A DNA stretch of 6,230 nt. It comes from Candidatus Omnitrophota bacterium. GTDB lineage: Bacteria; Omnitrophota; Omnitrophia; Omnitrophales; Aquincolibacteriaceae. A program made the translations under genes and the position numbers. The notes beneath the pieces were generated by a model. The model did not search any database, had not been told where the DNA came from, and was given only the letters and a program-made list of their open reading frames with translations. The number at the start of each line of letters is the position of its first letter. Positions within the stretch are counted from its first letter, which is position 1. Where the stretch lies: positions 1 to 6,230 of the forward strand of contig JAHFHI010000085.1 of NCBI GenBank assembly GCA_023246995.1, given 5' to 3'. Below, piece after piece: positions 1 to 6,230 of this stretch.

Positions 1-1448
1 TTCGAAGCGGCACAAGGCTGACCCGGGAGATTATTGAGGCGGCGAAAAATCTCCGCGTGATCGGCCGCGCCGGCGTGGGCGTCGACAACGTGGATCTCGC
101 GGCCGCCACCCAGCGGGGCATTATTGTCATGAACACGCCCGAAGGGAATACGATTTCGACCGCCGAGCACACCTTCTCGATGCTGATGGCCCTGGCGCGC
201 AACATCCCGCAGGCCGCGGCGTCGGTCAAGAAAGGGGAGTGGAAGCGCCATGATTTTCTCGGCACCGAGTTGAACGGAAAAACCCTCGGCGTGATGGGGT
301 TCGGAAGGATCGGCCGTGAAGTCGGGCGCCGGGCGGCAAGTTTCGGGATGAAGGTGCTTGCCTTTGATCCTTTTATCTCAACAGCGAGCGTCACCGAATA
401 CCCGGTCGAGTTCGCGGATCTAAAAAGCCTTCTTAAGGCCGCGGATTTTATCACGGTCCACACCCCGCTCACCCCTGAAACCAAGGGCATCCTCAACTCC
501 GAGACTTTTAAACTCTGCAAAAAAGGGGTACGTGTGATCAATTGCGCCCGGGGCGGCATCATTGAGGAAAAGGCGCTTGCCGAAGCCATTGAGTCCGGGA
601 TTGTTGCCGGCGCGGCGCTCGATGTTTTTGAAAAAGAACCGCCCTCGGCCGACCATCCCCTTCTTAAATTGAAACAGGTGATCTGCACGCCGCATCTGGG
701 CGCCGCCACCCAGGAGGCCCAGGAAAACGTGGCGATTGACGTGGTGCGCCAGGTGGTCGATGCCCTGCATGAACGGGCCATTCGAAACGCCGTCAATCTC
801 CCGAATCTTGACCCGGAGACTTATAAGGCGCTTCGCCCGTGGATCACGCTTGCTGAAAAAATCGGGATGCTTCACGGACAGCTCTTTTCAGGCAGCATGC
901 GCTGCGTGACCATCCGCTACGGCGGAGAGGTCACCCGCTACAGCGTGAACGCGCTCACGATTGCCGTGCTGAAGGGCCTGCTTACGCCGATCTGCGGTGA
1001 AACCGTCAATTTTGTGAACGCGCCCGCGCTCGCCAAAGAACGGGGCATTGTGGTCAATGAAAGCCGCAGCACCCAGACCGAGGATTTTTCCAATTATATT
1101 GAGGTCGAGGTTGACGGCGGCGGAAAAAATTCGATTCTGGGGACCCTTTTCGGAAACAAGCTTCCGAGGATCGTCAATATCAATGAATTCTGGGGCCTGG
1201 ATATCGACCCCCATGGCAATGTCCTTGTCGTCAAAAACGAAGATCAGCCCGGGGTGGTGGGGGCGCTCGGAAACATCCTCGGGAAGAACAAGATCAATAT
1301 TGCGGAAATGTCCCTGGCGCGCGTGACCAAAGGCAAAAAGACGATCGCCCTTACCACGATCAATACCGATAACGAGATCTCCGAAAAAGTTTTAAGCGAA
1401 ATCCGGAAATTCCCGCCGATCCTCGACGCCAAAGTCGTCAAGTTATGA
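1..1448 (+). CDS. serA: D-3-phosphoglycerate dehydrogenase, long (ASB + ACT) type, 5' truncated by window edge
   Basis: Oxidises 3-phosphoglycerate to 3-phosphohydroxypyruvate with NAD+, the committed cytosolic step of serine synthesis. The reading frame is open from the edge (first whole codon at 3) and gives 481 visible residues starting RSGTRLTRE. The valine codon GTG at 57 is not the true start, because family sequence continues upstream of it. Compared with remembered long SerA proteins (~525-530 residues), roughly 45-50 N-terminal residues are missing. In visible-residue numbering: GRAGVGVDN at 21-29, the Rossmann motif GFGRIG at 99-104, catalytic Arg183 in NCARGG, Glu212 in FEKEPP, and His231 in PHLGAAT. 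An allosteric substrate-binding domain follows (about 270-400), then a C-terminal ACT domain (about 406-481) with NEDQPGVVG. The ACT domain suggests feedback control by serine, as in relatives; this is inferred. The stop overlaps the purA start by 4 bp (ATGA). Confidence 0.97.
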   Translation, partial: RSGTRLTREIIEAAKNLRVIGRAGVGVDNVDLAAATQRGIIVMNTPEGNTISTAEHTFSMLMALARNIPQAAASVKKGEWKRHDFLGTELNGKTLGVMGFGRIGREVGRRAASFGMKVLAFDPFISTASVTEYPVEFADLKSLLKAADFITVHTPLTPETKGILNSETFKLCKKGVRVINCARGGIIEEKALAEAIESGIVAGAALDVFEKEPPSADHPLLKLKQVICTPHLGAATQEAQENVAIDVVRQVVDALHERAIRNAVNLPNLDPETYKALRPWITLAEKIGMLHGQLFSGSMRCVTIRYGGEVTRYSVNALTIAVLKGLLTPICGETVNFVNAPALAKERGIVVNESRSTQTEDFSNYIEVEVDGGGKNSILGTLFGNKLPRIVNINEFWGLDIDPHGNVLVVKNEDQPGVVGALGNILGKNKINIAEMSLARVTKGKKTIALTTINTDNEISEKVLSEIRKFPPILDAKVVKL

Positions 1449-2722
1449 ACCGCATCCTGATCGGCGCCCAGTGGGGCGACGAAGGCAAAGGAAAAATTAT
1501 CGATCTTTTGGCCCGCAAAAGCGACATCATCGTCCGTTATCAGGGCGGCAACAACGCCGGGCATACCGTAAAGTTCGATGACGAAAAATTCGTCCTCCAT
1601 CTGATCCCCTCGGGGATTCTTCACCCCGGAAAAATCTGCGTCATCGGAAACGGGGCGGTGATTGACCCGCAGGCTTTTTTCGAGGAAGTTCGTGTTTTGG
1701 CGGCCAAAGGCGTGAGCGTGAAGGGACGGCTTTTTGTTTCCGAGACCGCGCATCTTCTGTTCCCTTACCACAAGCTGATGGACCAGCTGCGCGAGGAATC
1801 TTTCGGCCGGCGAAGCGGCATGATCGGCACGACTAAAAAGGGAATCGGGCCCTGCTATGCCGACAAAATGGCGCGCGTCGGGCTTCGCGTGGGGGATCTG
1901 AAGAATCCGGCTTTTTTTAAAGTGCGCCTCGCCCAGGTGCTCGCAGAGAGAAATGAAATTCTGAAGAAGATCTATCGCCACCCGGGTCTTTCTTTTTCAG
2001 AGATATGGCGGCAGGTCGAAAGCTACCGGCGCGAATTGCTCAAGTTTTCCGCGGATACCCCGAGGTATCTTTTCGAAGCCTCCCGCAAGGGCCGGAGTAT
2101 CCTTTTTGAGGGCGCGCAGGGCACGATGCTCGATGTGGATCACGGGACCTATCCTTACGTGACTTCTTCGAACGCTTCCGTCGGCGGGGCCATTACGGGT
2201 TCCGGCGTGAGTCCGACTTTGATTGATCATGTGATCGGGGTGGTGAAAGCCTACACGACACGGGTGGGAGAAGGGCCTTTTCCGAGCCAGTTTCCCGAGC
2301 GTCTCATGAAAGTGATCCAGACCAAAGGCGAGGAGTTTGGCTCCACGACCGGCCGGCCGCGGCGGTGCGGGTGGTTTGATGCGGTGATCGCCCGGCACGC
2401 GGTGAGAATCAACGGCCTGGACGAAATGGCCGTGATGAAACTCGACGTTCTTTCCGGGCTCAAGGAAATCAAGATTGCCACGGCCTACAAAATCGGCGGG
2501 AAACTTTGTGAAAACTATCCGGCCGCAATCGAAGAATTTTCAAAAGCCAAGCCGGTTTATGAAACCCATCCCGGCTGGGACGAGGATCTTTCAGGAATCC
2601 GCAGATGGAAGCAGCTTCCGGCCAATGCGCGCCGTTATTTGAAACGTCTTGAGACGTTGCTTGCCACGCGTATTAAAATCGTATCGGTCGGAAGCAAGCG
2701 GGCGCAGACGATTTTTCTTTAA
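1445..2722 (+). CDS. purA: Adenylosuccinate synthetase
   Basis: Joins IMP and aspartate using GTP to form adenylosuccinate, the first dedicated step from IMP to AMP, in the cytosol. It is 425 residues, the normal family length. The N-terminus carries GAQWGDEGKGK (7-17) with catalytic Asp11, then NNAGHT with catalytic His40. The IMP-site motifs GTTKKGIGP (128-136) and FEGAQGTMLD (221-230) follow, then the region HGTYPYVTSSN (233-243), the loop VGEGPFPSQ (274-282) and TTGRPRRCGW (301-310). KLDVLSGLK (332-340) contains the guanine-contacting Asp. The C-terminal guanine loop reads SVGSKR (414-419), where many homologues have S-x-G-P-x-R, so Pro is replaced by Ser. The ATG at 1445 puts the P-loop-like motif at the usual distance from the N-terminus. 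It overlaps the serA stop by 4 bp and has no clear Shine-Dalgarno sequence, which suggests coupling to serA translation. Confidence 0.97.
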   Translation: MNRILIGAQWGDEGKGKIIDLLARKSDIIVRYQGGNNAGHTVKFDDEKFVLHLIPSGILHPGKICVIGNGAVIDPQAFFEEVRVLAAKGVSVKGRLFVSETAHLLFPYHKLMDQLREESFGRRSGMIGTTKKGIGPCYADKMARVGLRVGDLKNPAFFKVRLAQVLAERNEILKKIYRHPGLSFSEIWRQVESYRRELLKFSADTPRYLFEASRKGRSILFEGAQGTMLDVDHGTYPYVTSSNASVGGAITGSGVSPTLIDHVIGVVKAYTTRVGEGPFPSQFPERLMKVIQTKGEEFGSTTGRPRRCGWFDAVIARHAVRINGLDEMAVMKLDVLSGLKEIKIATAYKIGGKLCENYPAAIEEFSKAKPVYETHPGWDEDLSGIRRWKQLPANARRYLKRLETLLATRIKIVSVGSKRAQTIFL

Positions 2723-2745
2723 CACGAAGGCGGGGTTCCCTAATC
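2723..2745 (+). promoter_or_regulatory. purA-uppS intergenic gap with weak ribosome binding site
   Basis: This 23-bp spacer is the only clear non-coding DNA between genes in the window. It contains a G-rich run, GGCGGGG (2729-2735), about ten bases before the uppS ATG, a plausible but imperfect Shine-Dalgarno. The short GGG-TT-CCC symmetry here has too small a loop and no T-tract, so it is not a terminator. The gap is too short for a convincing promoter, so read-through from purA is likely. Confidence 0.4.
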
Positions 2746-3480
2746 ATGACGGCAATCAATCAACCTCCCAGGCATGTAGCCATAATTATGGACGGTAACG
2801 GCCGGTGGGCCCAGGCCCGGGGCTTGGCGCGGGTGCGCGGCCATGAGGCCGGAGGGGAGCGGGTCGAGGAAATCATCCGGATAGCGCCCCAATACGGCGT
2901 GCGCTATTTGACGCTTTATGCCTTTTCCAAAGAGAATTGGCAGAGGCCGCAGCACGAGGTTTCCTTTCTGATGGAGCTTCTTTCAGGTTACCTGGACCAG
3001 AAGCTCAAGAAGATGATGCAAAATAACGTCATCTTCAACGCCATCGGGAATCTTTCCGATCTCCCCGAGACGATCCAGAAAAAAATCGCCTACTGGATTG
3101 AAGAAGCGAAAAATAATACCGGGCTTACCGCAACTTTTGCCTTCAGTTATTCTTCCCGCTTTGAAATCGTTGAGGCTTGCCGCAGGATCGCGCGCCGGGT
3201 GCGGCAGGGGACCCTTGAGCCCGAGGCCATTTGCGAGCAGACCCTTTCTGAGTCTCTCTACACGGCCGGTCTCCCGGACCCGGATCTTTTAATCCGCACG
3301 AGCGGAGAGATGCGTATCAGCAATTTTCTTCTCTGGCAGATTTCCTACACCGAACTTTACGTGACCGAGAAGTGCTGGCCCGAGTTCGGTGAGGAGGAGT
3401 TTGCCAAGGCCCTTCAGGATTACCAGCGCCGGGAAAGGCGCTTCGGCCGGAGCGGGGAAACTCTCCCGCAGGTCTTATGA
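2746..3480 (+). CDS. uppS: Isoprenyl transferase (di-trans,poly-cis-undecaprenyl diphosphate synthase)
   Basis: Cis-prenyltransferase that adds IPP units to farnesyl diphosphate to make the C55 carrier lipid for peptidoglycan and other surface polymers. It acts at the inner face of the membrane. It is 244 residues, typical of the family. The signature MDGNGRW (15-21) contains Mg-binding catalytic Asp16. Also present are RGHEAG (31-36), AFSKENWQRP (59-68) and LLIRTSGEMRISNF (181-194) with the diphosphate-binding Arg184 and Arg190. Glu203 in the YTELY region and the C-terminal RRERRFG (228-234) complete the set. The usual NYGGR motif is replaced by SYSSR (134-138); I recall similar SYSSR forms in Bacteroidetes enzymes, so this is probably a lineage variant rather than damage. 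The gene begins 23 bp after purA, the only non-overlapping junction here, and its stop overlaps the cdsA start by 4 bp. Product chain length (C55 or other) cannot be read directly from the sequence. Confidence 0.96.
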   Translation: MTAINQPPRHVAIIMDGNGRWAQARGLARVRGHEAGGERVEEIIRIAPQYGVRYLTLYAFSKENWQRPQHEVSFLMELLSGYLDQKLKKMMQNNVIFNAIGNLSDLPETIQKKIAYWIEEAKNNTGLTATFAFSYSSRFEIVEACRRIARRVRQGTLEPEAICEQTLSESLYTAGLPDPDLLIRTSGEMRISNFLLWQISYTELYVTEKCWPEFGEEEFAKALQDYQRRERRFGRSGETLPQVL

Positions 3481-4271
3481 CAAGCACCCTGACCAAACGT
3501 TTGAGCGTTTCCGCGGTTTTGATCAGCATTACCGCGGGGACCATTTTTTTTACCCCCTCATGGTTTTTCTTTATCGTGGTCGAAGCCTTCAGTTTACTCG
3601 GCCTGAATGAGTTTTTAGAACTGGCCCGGAAAAAAGGTGTTCCGGTGAACCGGGTTATGGGGCTTTTGTTTGCCGCTATTCTGCCTTTTTTTATGGTCTG
3701 GCAGGCCGAGGCGGCTCTTTTGGCGGCCGCGACGCTATGCCTTTTTATTTATAATTTCTACCGGCCGCTCAAGGAGCAGGCTCTCCTCAATACCGCGGTG
3801 ACGATTTTCGGGATTGTTTACGTTTCCTGGTTTTTCTGCCATTTCATCAAGATCCGTGAGCTGGCGGCCGGGCCCCAGTGGGTTTTTTTCACGATTCTCA
3901 TCGTAAAGGGCGGAGACGCCGGGGCCTATTTTGTCGGGAAGGCCATCGGCCGTGTCAAATTGCTCGAGCATATCAGCCCCAATAAATCGGTCGAAGGCGC
4001 GGTGGCCTGCCTGATTACGACCCTGCTGCTCGCCCTGCTTTCCAAGGCCTATCTCGGGGATGTCCCGTTCCGGGATCTCGCGATTTTGGGTTTTTTAGCG
4101 GGGATCATTTCCCAGCTGGGCGACTTGGCCGAAAGCCTGATCAAGCGTGATGCCGGGGTCAAGGACTCCGGACACATTCCGGGGCTCGGCGGAATTCTCG
4201 ATGTCCTCGACAGTCTCATTTTTACCGCCCCGGTCATTTATTACTACCGCGTCATGGTGCTCGGCGTATGA
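3477..4271 (+). CDS. cdsA: Phosphatidate cytidylyltransferase (CDP-diacylglycerol synthase)
   Basis: Integral membrane enzyme that converts phosphatidic acid and CTP to CDP-diacylglycerol, the precursor of bacterial phospholipids. It is 264 residues, within the usual range, with about seven or eight hydrophobic segments spread over the whole length, the first within residues 10-42. Family motifs cluster in the C-terminal half: KGGDAGAYFVGK (144-155), SPNKSVEG (167-174; often SPKKTxEG), GDLAESLIKR (215-224) and VKDSGHIPGLGGILDVLDS (228-246). The acidic residues Asp216, Asp242 and Asp245 fit the metal/CTP site. Two positions depart from the textbook signature PGHGGxLDRxDS: His is Leu237 and Arg is Val243. 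Similar Leu/Phe forms occur, as I recall, in planctomycete-like CdsA proteins, so function is probably kept. The ATG lies in an ATGA overlap with the uppS stop, and the gene ends in a second ATGA overlap with dxr. Confidence 0.94.
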   Translation: MTSTLTKRLSVSAVLISITAGTIFFTPSWFFFIVVEAFSLLGLNEFLELARKKGVPVNRVMGLLFAAILPFFMVWQAEAALLAAATLCLFIYNFYRPLKEQALLNTAVTIFGIVYVSWFFCHFIKIRELAAGPQWVFFTILIVKGGDAGAYFVGKAIGRVKLLEHISPNKSVEGAVACLITTLLLALLSKAYLGDVPFRDLAILGFLAGIISQLGDLAESLIKRDAGVKDSGHIPGLGGILDVLDSLIFTAPVIYYYRVMVLGV

Positions 4272-5422
4272 AAAATAAAAAATCAATCGCTCTTTTGGGT
4301 TCAACCGGTTCCATCGGGCAGAACACTCTCCAGATTGTGCGCACCCACCCGGAGCGTTTCTGCCTGAAGGCGCTCGCGGCCAAACAAAATGCGGAGAAAC
4401 TCCTTGAGCAGGCCCTTGAATTCCGCCCTGAAGTGGTGTGTCTTTATGAAAGCCAAAAGGCCGGAGAACTTGCCAATGCCTTGAAAGGCAAGGGTATCCG
4501 GGTCGTTACGGGCGCCGAGGGACTTCTTGAAACCGCGAGCCTGCCGTCAGTCGATCAGGTCATTTGCGCGCTTGTGGGCGCCATCGGCCTGCGCCCTATC
4601 TTTGCCGCGATTGAAGCCGGCAAGAGCGTGGGGATTGCCAATAAGGAACCGCTCGTCATGGCCGGGCATTTGCTGCTCGGCCGCTCGGCCCGGCTCGGAG
4701 TGAATATTTTCCCGATCGACAGCGAGCATTCCGGGCTCTGGCAGTGCCTCGAAGGCCGGGACTTTAAAACCATCAAAAAACTTATCCTGACATCCTCGGG
4801 CGGGCCTTTCCGGGAACGGGAAAAGGATTTTGGAGATATTACCCCGGCCGAGGCGCTCCGGCATCCCAAGTGGTCCATGGGGCCCAAAATCACGGTCGAT
4901 TCGGCAACCCTCATGAATAAGGGGCTTGAAGTGATCGAGGCCGCGAATCTTTTCGGGACGCCGTCCGAAAAAATTGAAGTCCTGATTCATCCCGAAGCGC
5001 TTGTGCACGCAATGGTCGAATTTGTCGACGGCTCGCACCTCGCGCATCTCGGGATCACGGACATGCGCCTGCCCATTCAATACGCCATGAGCTATCCCGA
5101 GCGGCTTGATAACCATCTGCCGACCCTGGACCTTGCGGGGGCGGGAAGCCTCCGGTTTGAAAAGCCCGACACGGAGCGTTTTCCGTGCCTTGAGCTCGGT
5201 TATGAAGCAAGCCGCAGGGGCGGGAGCATGCCCGCCGTGCTGAACGCGGCCAATGAAATCGCGGTTGCGGCGTTTCTTGAAGAACGTATCTCATTTCCCG
5301 GAATCGCGAAAATGATCGAAACGGTCATGACGCGCCACCGGGTTCTTGAAAATCCGGGATTGGAAGAGCTTCTTGGGGCTGACGCTTGGGCCCGCGAAGA
5401 AGCCAGGGGAGGAATCGCATGA
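4268..5422 (+). CDS. dxr: 1-deoxy-D-xylulose 5-phosphate reductoisomerase
   Basis: Rearranges and reduces DXP to 2-C-methyl-D-erythritol 4-phosphate with NADPH and a divalent metal, the committed step of the MEP isoprenoid pathway, in the cytosol. It is 384 residues, close to family length. The NADPH loop GSTGSIG is at 11-17. The metal site PIDSEHS (149-155) contains Asp151 and Glu153, and the phosphate-binding SSGGPF is at 176-181. The flexible loop HPKWSMGPKITVDSAT (199-214) leads into MNKGLEVIEA (216-225), with Asn217, Lys218 and metal ligand Glu221. The C-terminal helical domain holds VLNAANEIAVAAFL (324-337). Small departures from consensus are ANKEPLV (124-130; usually Thr or Ser before LV), HSGLWQC (154-160; often HSA) and HPEALVHAM (241-249; usually HPQSxxHSM). 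All ligands I can identify are intact. As the MEP entry enzyme it supplies the units used by UppS two genes upstream. Both ends are 4-bp overlaps. Confidence 0.97.
   Translation: MKNKKSIALLGSTGSIGQNTLQIVRTHPERFCLKALAAKQNAEKLLEQALEFRPEVVCLYESQKAGELANALKGKGIRVVTGAEGLLETASLPSVDQVICALVGAIGLRPIFAAIEAGKSVGIANKEPLVMAGHLLLGRSARLGVNIFPIDSEHSGLWQCLEGRDFKTIKKLILTSSGGPFREREKDFGDITPAEALRHPKWSMGPKITVDSATLMNKGLEVIEAANLFGTPSEKIEVLIHPEALVHAMVEFVDGSHLAHLGITDMRLPIQYAMSYPERLDNHLPTLDLAGAGSLRFEKPDTERFPCLELGYEASRRGGSMPAVLNAANEIAVAAFLEERISFPGIAKMIETVMTRHRVLENPGLEELLGADAWAREEARGGIA
5405..5413 (+). promoter_or_regulatory. Strong Shine-Dalgarno sequence for the rseP-like gene
   Basis: The purine run AGGGGAGGA contains a perfect GGAGG (5408-5412) six bases before the ATG at 5419. 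It lies inside the last codons of dxr. It is the best ribosome binding site in the window and fixes the protease start. The other ATGA junctions lack a comparable site, so this gene may be initiated independently as well as by coupling. Confidence 0.85.
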
Positions 5423-6230
5423 GTTTTCTGGCTTCCATCGGTCCGGCCATGATCGTTCTCGGCGTGCTGATCATCATCCATGAATTGGGACATTTTCTAG
5501 CCTGCCGCCTGACCGGAGTCCGGGTAGAAAAATTTTCCATTGGTTTCGGCCCCGAAATTTTTCATTGGCAGGGTCCGCAAACCCGCTACGCGGTTTCCCT
5601 TTTCCCCCTCGGAGGTTTTGTTAAACCGGCCGGGGAATCCGCAAGCGAGCTTGGGACTCAACCCCCGCAGCCAGGGGACTATTTAGCCGCGCCGATTTGG
5701 GCGCGTATTTTTATCGTAGTGGCCGGTGTTCTCATGAATTACATACTGGCCTATTTCCTTTTTGTCGGGATTTTTATGATGGGCCGCCCGATTCCGGGGA
5801 CGACGCTCGGAGGCTTTGTCGAGGGGTACCCGGCCGTCACAAGCGGCCTTCAGGAGGGCGATACGATTGTCGCGGTAAACGGCCAGAAGGTCGCGGACTG
5901 GCGGGATCTTACCGGAGCGATTGAAACTCTTCCCGGACCCGAATTAAAACTCGGGGTGGACCGCGGGGGCGCCGAGGTCGAGATCCTTATCACTCCGAAA
6001 ACCGAGACCATACGTGATCTCTTCGGCAAGGAAGTAACCTTGAAGCGGCTCGGGATCACGCCGGACCCTAAGGCCAACCGGTTTGAGAAATTCGGATTTT
6101 TGGAGTCCCTGCGTGTCGCCTGGGAGACCGAACTCTTTTTGACGGCTACGACGCACAAGGCCATTTTTTATCTTCTCATGGGAAAAATCTCTTTTAAAAT
6201 GATGTCCGGTCCGATCGGAATTGTCACCAT
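5419..6230 (+). CDS. rseP: RIP (site-2 family, RseP/RasP-like) zinc metalloprotease, 3' truncated by window edge
   Basis: Intramembrane metalloprotease that cuts transmembrane segments, such as those of anti-sigma factors or leftover signal peptides; the substrate here is unknown. The frame gives 270 residues and is still open at the edge; relatives are about 350-450 residues. The first membrane helix holds the zinc motif HELGH (21-25), followed by IGFGPEIF (41-48) and FPLGGFVKPAGE (62-73). A second helix (about 97-122) contains GVLMNYILAY (103-112), where most homologues have GPxxN, so Pro is replaced by Val. One PDZ domain lies at about 125-192, with a core near GLQEGDTIVAVNG (143-155). MSGPIGIV (262-269) matches the conserved SGPxGI stretch before the third helix. 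The second zinc-ligand motif (N-x-x-P-x-P-x-L-D-G-G in relatives) would lie just past the edge. A single PDZ before SGPIGI points to the shorter one-PDZ form rather than the two-PDZ E. coli type. The start overlaps the dxr stop by 4 bp. Confidence 0.95.
   Translation, partial: MSFLASIGPAMIVLGVLIIIHELGHFLACRLTGVRVEKFSIGFGPEIFHWQGPQTRYAVSLFPLGGFVKPAGESASELGTQPPQPGDYLAAPIWARIFIVVAGVLMNYILAYFLFVGIFMMGRPIPGTTLGGFVEGYPAVTSGLQEGDTIVAVNGQKVADWRDLTGAIETLPGPELKLGVDRGGAEVEILITPKTETIRDLFGKEVTLKRLGITPDPKANRFEKFGFLESLRVAWETELFLTATTHKAIFYLLMGKISFKMMSGPIGIVT

Noticed and set aside
57..59. GTG at 57 as the serA start codon
   Set aside because: Family sequence (RSGTRLTRE and the following helix) continues in frame upstream to the window edge, so the gene is truncated by the window rather than starting here.
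420..875. Minus-strand open frame of 151 codons inside serA
   Set aside because: It is a shadow of the catalytic domain coding region with low-complexity, motif-free translation.
1244..1981. Long minus-strand open frame (245 codons) across the serA-purA junction
   Set aside because: It lies fully opposite two genes with unmistakable family motifs, shows no recognisable domain, and fits a frame left open by codon bias in GC-rich coding DNA.
2643..2658. Inverted repeat AACGTCTTGAGACGTT near the end of purA, considered as a terminator or operator
   Set aside because: It lies within coding sequence, has at most a 6-bp stem with a 4-base loop, and no T-tract follows. A short palindrome of this size is expected by chance in about 6 kb.
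2723..2745. Possible terminator or promoter between purA and uppS
   Set aside because: The gap is only 23 bp, with no stable hairpin plus T-tract and no room for -35/-10 elements outside coding DNA. A promoter inside the purA 3' end cannot be excluded, but none is evident.
4547..5116. Minus-strand open frame of 189 codons inside dxr
   Set aside because: It is antisense to the most conserved part of dxr (metal site and MNKGLE motif), with no recognisable product and no sign of its own ribosome binding site.
5697..5924. Plus-strand open frame of 75 codons overlapping the protease gene
   Set aside because: It is out of frame with the clear S2P protease, which has HELGH and a PDZ domain, and it has no recognisable content.

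Overview
The window is a bacterial chromosomal segment carrying six consecutive plus-strand genes with almost no non-coding DNA. It reads as the interior of one operon, with both end genes cut by the window edges. The order is serA (5' end missing), purA, uppS, cdsA, dxr and a RseP-type site-2 protease (3' end missing). By eye the DNA is moderately GC-rich. I see no RNA gene, mobile element, CRISPR array, phage gene or factor-independent terminator.

Region by region: 1-1448 encodes the C-terminal ~480 residues of a long-type D-3-phosphoglycerate dehydrogenase, the first step of serine synthesis. 1445-2722 encodes adenylosuccinate synthetase, the first dedicated step to AMP. After a 23-bp gap comes a lipid and envelope block: undecaprenyl diphosphate synthase (2746-3480), phosphatidate cytidylyltransferase (3477-4271), DXP reductoisomerase of the MEP isoprenoid pathway (4268-5422) and an intramembrane metalloprotease (5419 to the edge). 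Four of the five junctions are ATGA stop/start overlaps of 4 bp, so translation is probably coupled along the chain.

How the genes fit together: Dxr commits carbon to IPP/DMAPP. UppS condenses these units into the C55 carrier lipid for peptidoglycan and surface glycans. CdsA makes CDP-diacylglycerol for phospholipids. The S2P protease acts in the same membrane on anti-sigma factors or leftover signal peptides. The uppS-cdsA-dxr-rseP order is a classic conserved bacterial cluster, usually preceded by translation genes such as tsf, pyrH and frr. Here serA and purA precede it instead.

Organism: a bacterium with the MEP pathway and a bactoprenol-based envelope. Several signature motifs (UppS SYSSR, CdsA PGLGG...LDVLDS, S2P GVLMN) differ from the Proteobacteria/Firmicutes consensus. 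Together with the gene order they hint at an uncultivated lineage, perhaps PVC/Omnitrophota-like, but this is a low-confidence inference. I found no undescribed system. The window is a core-metabolism operon, and the points of interest are its unusual front end and some motif variants.
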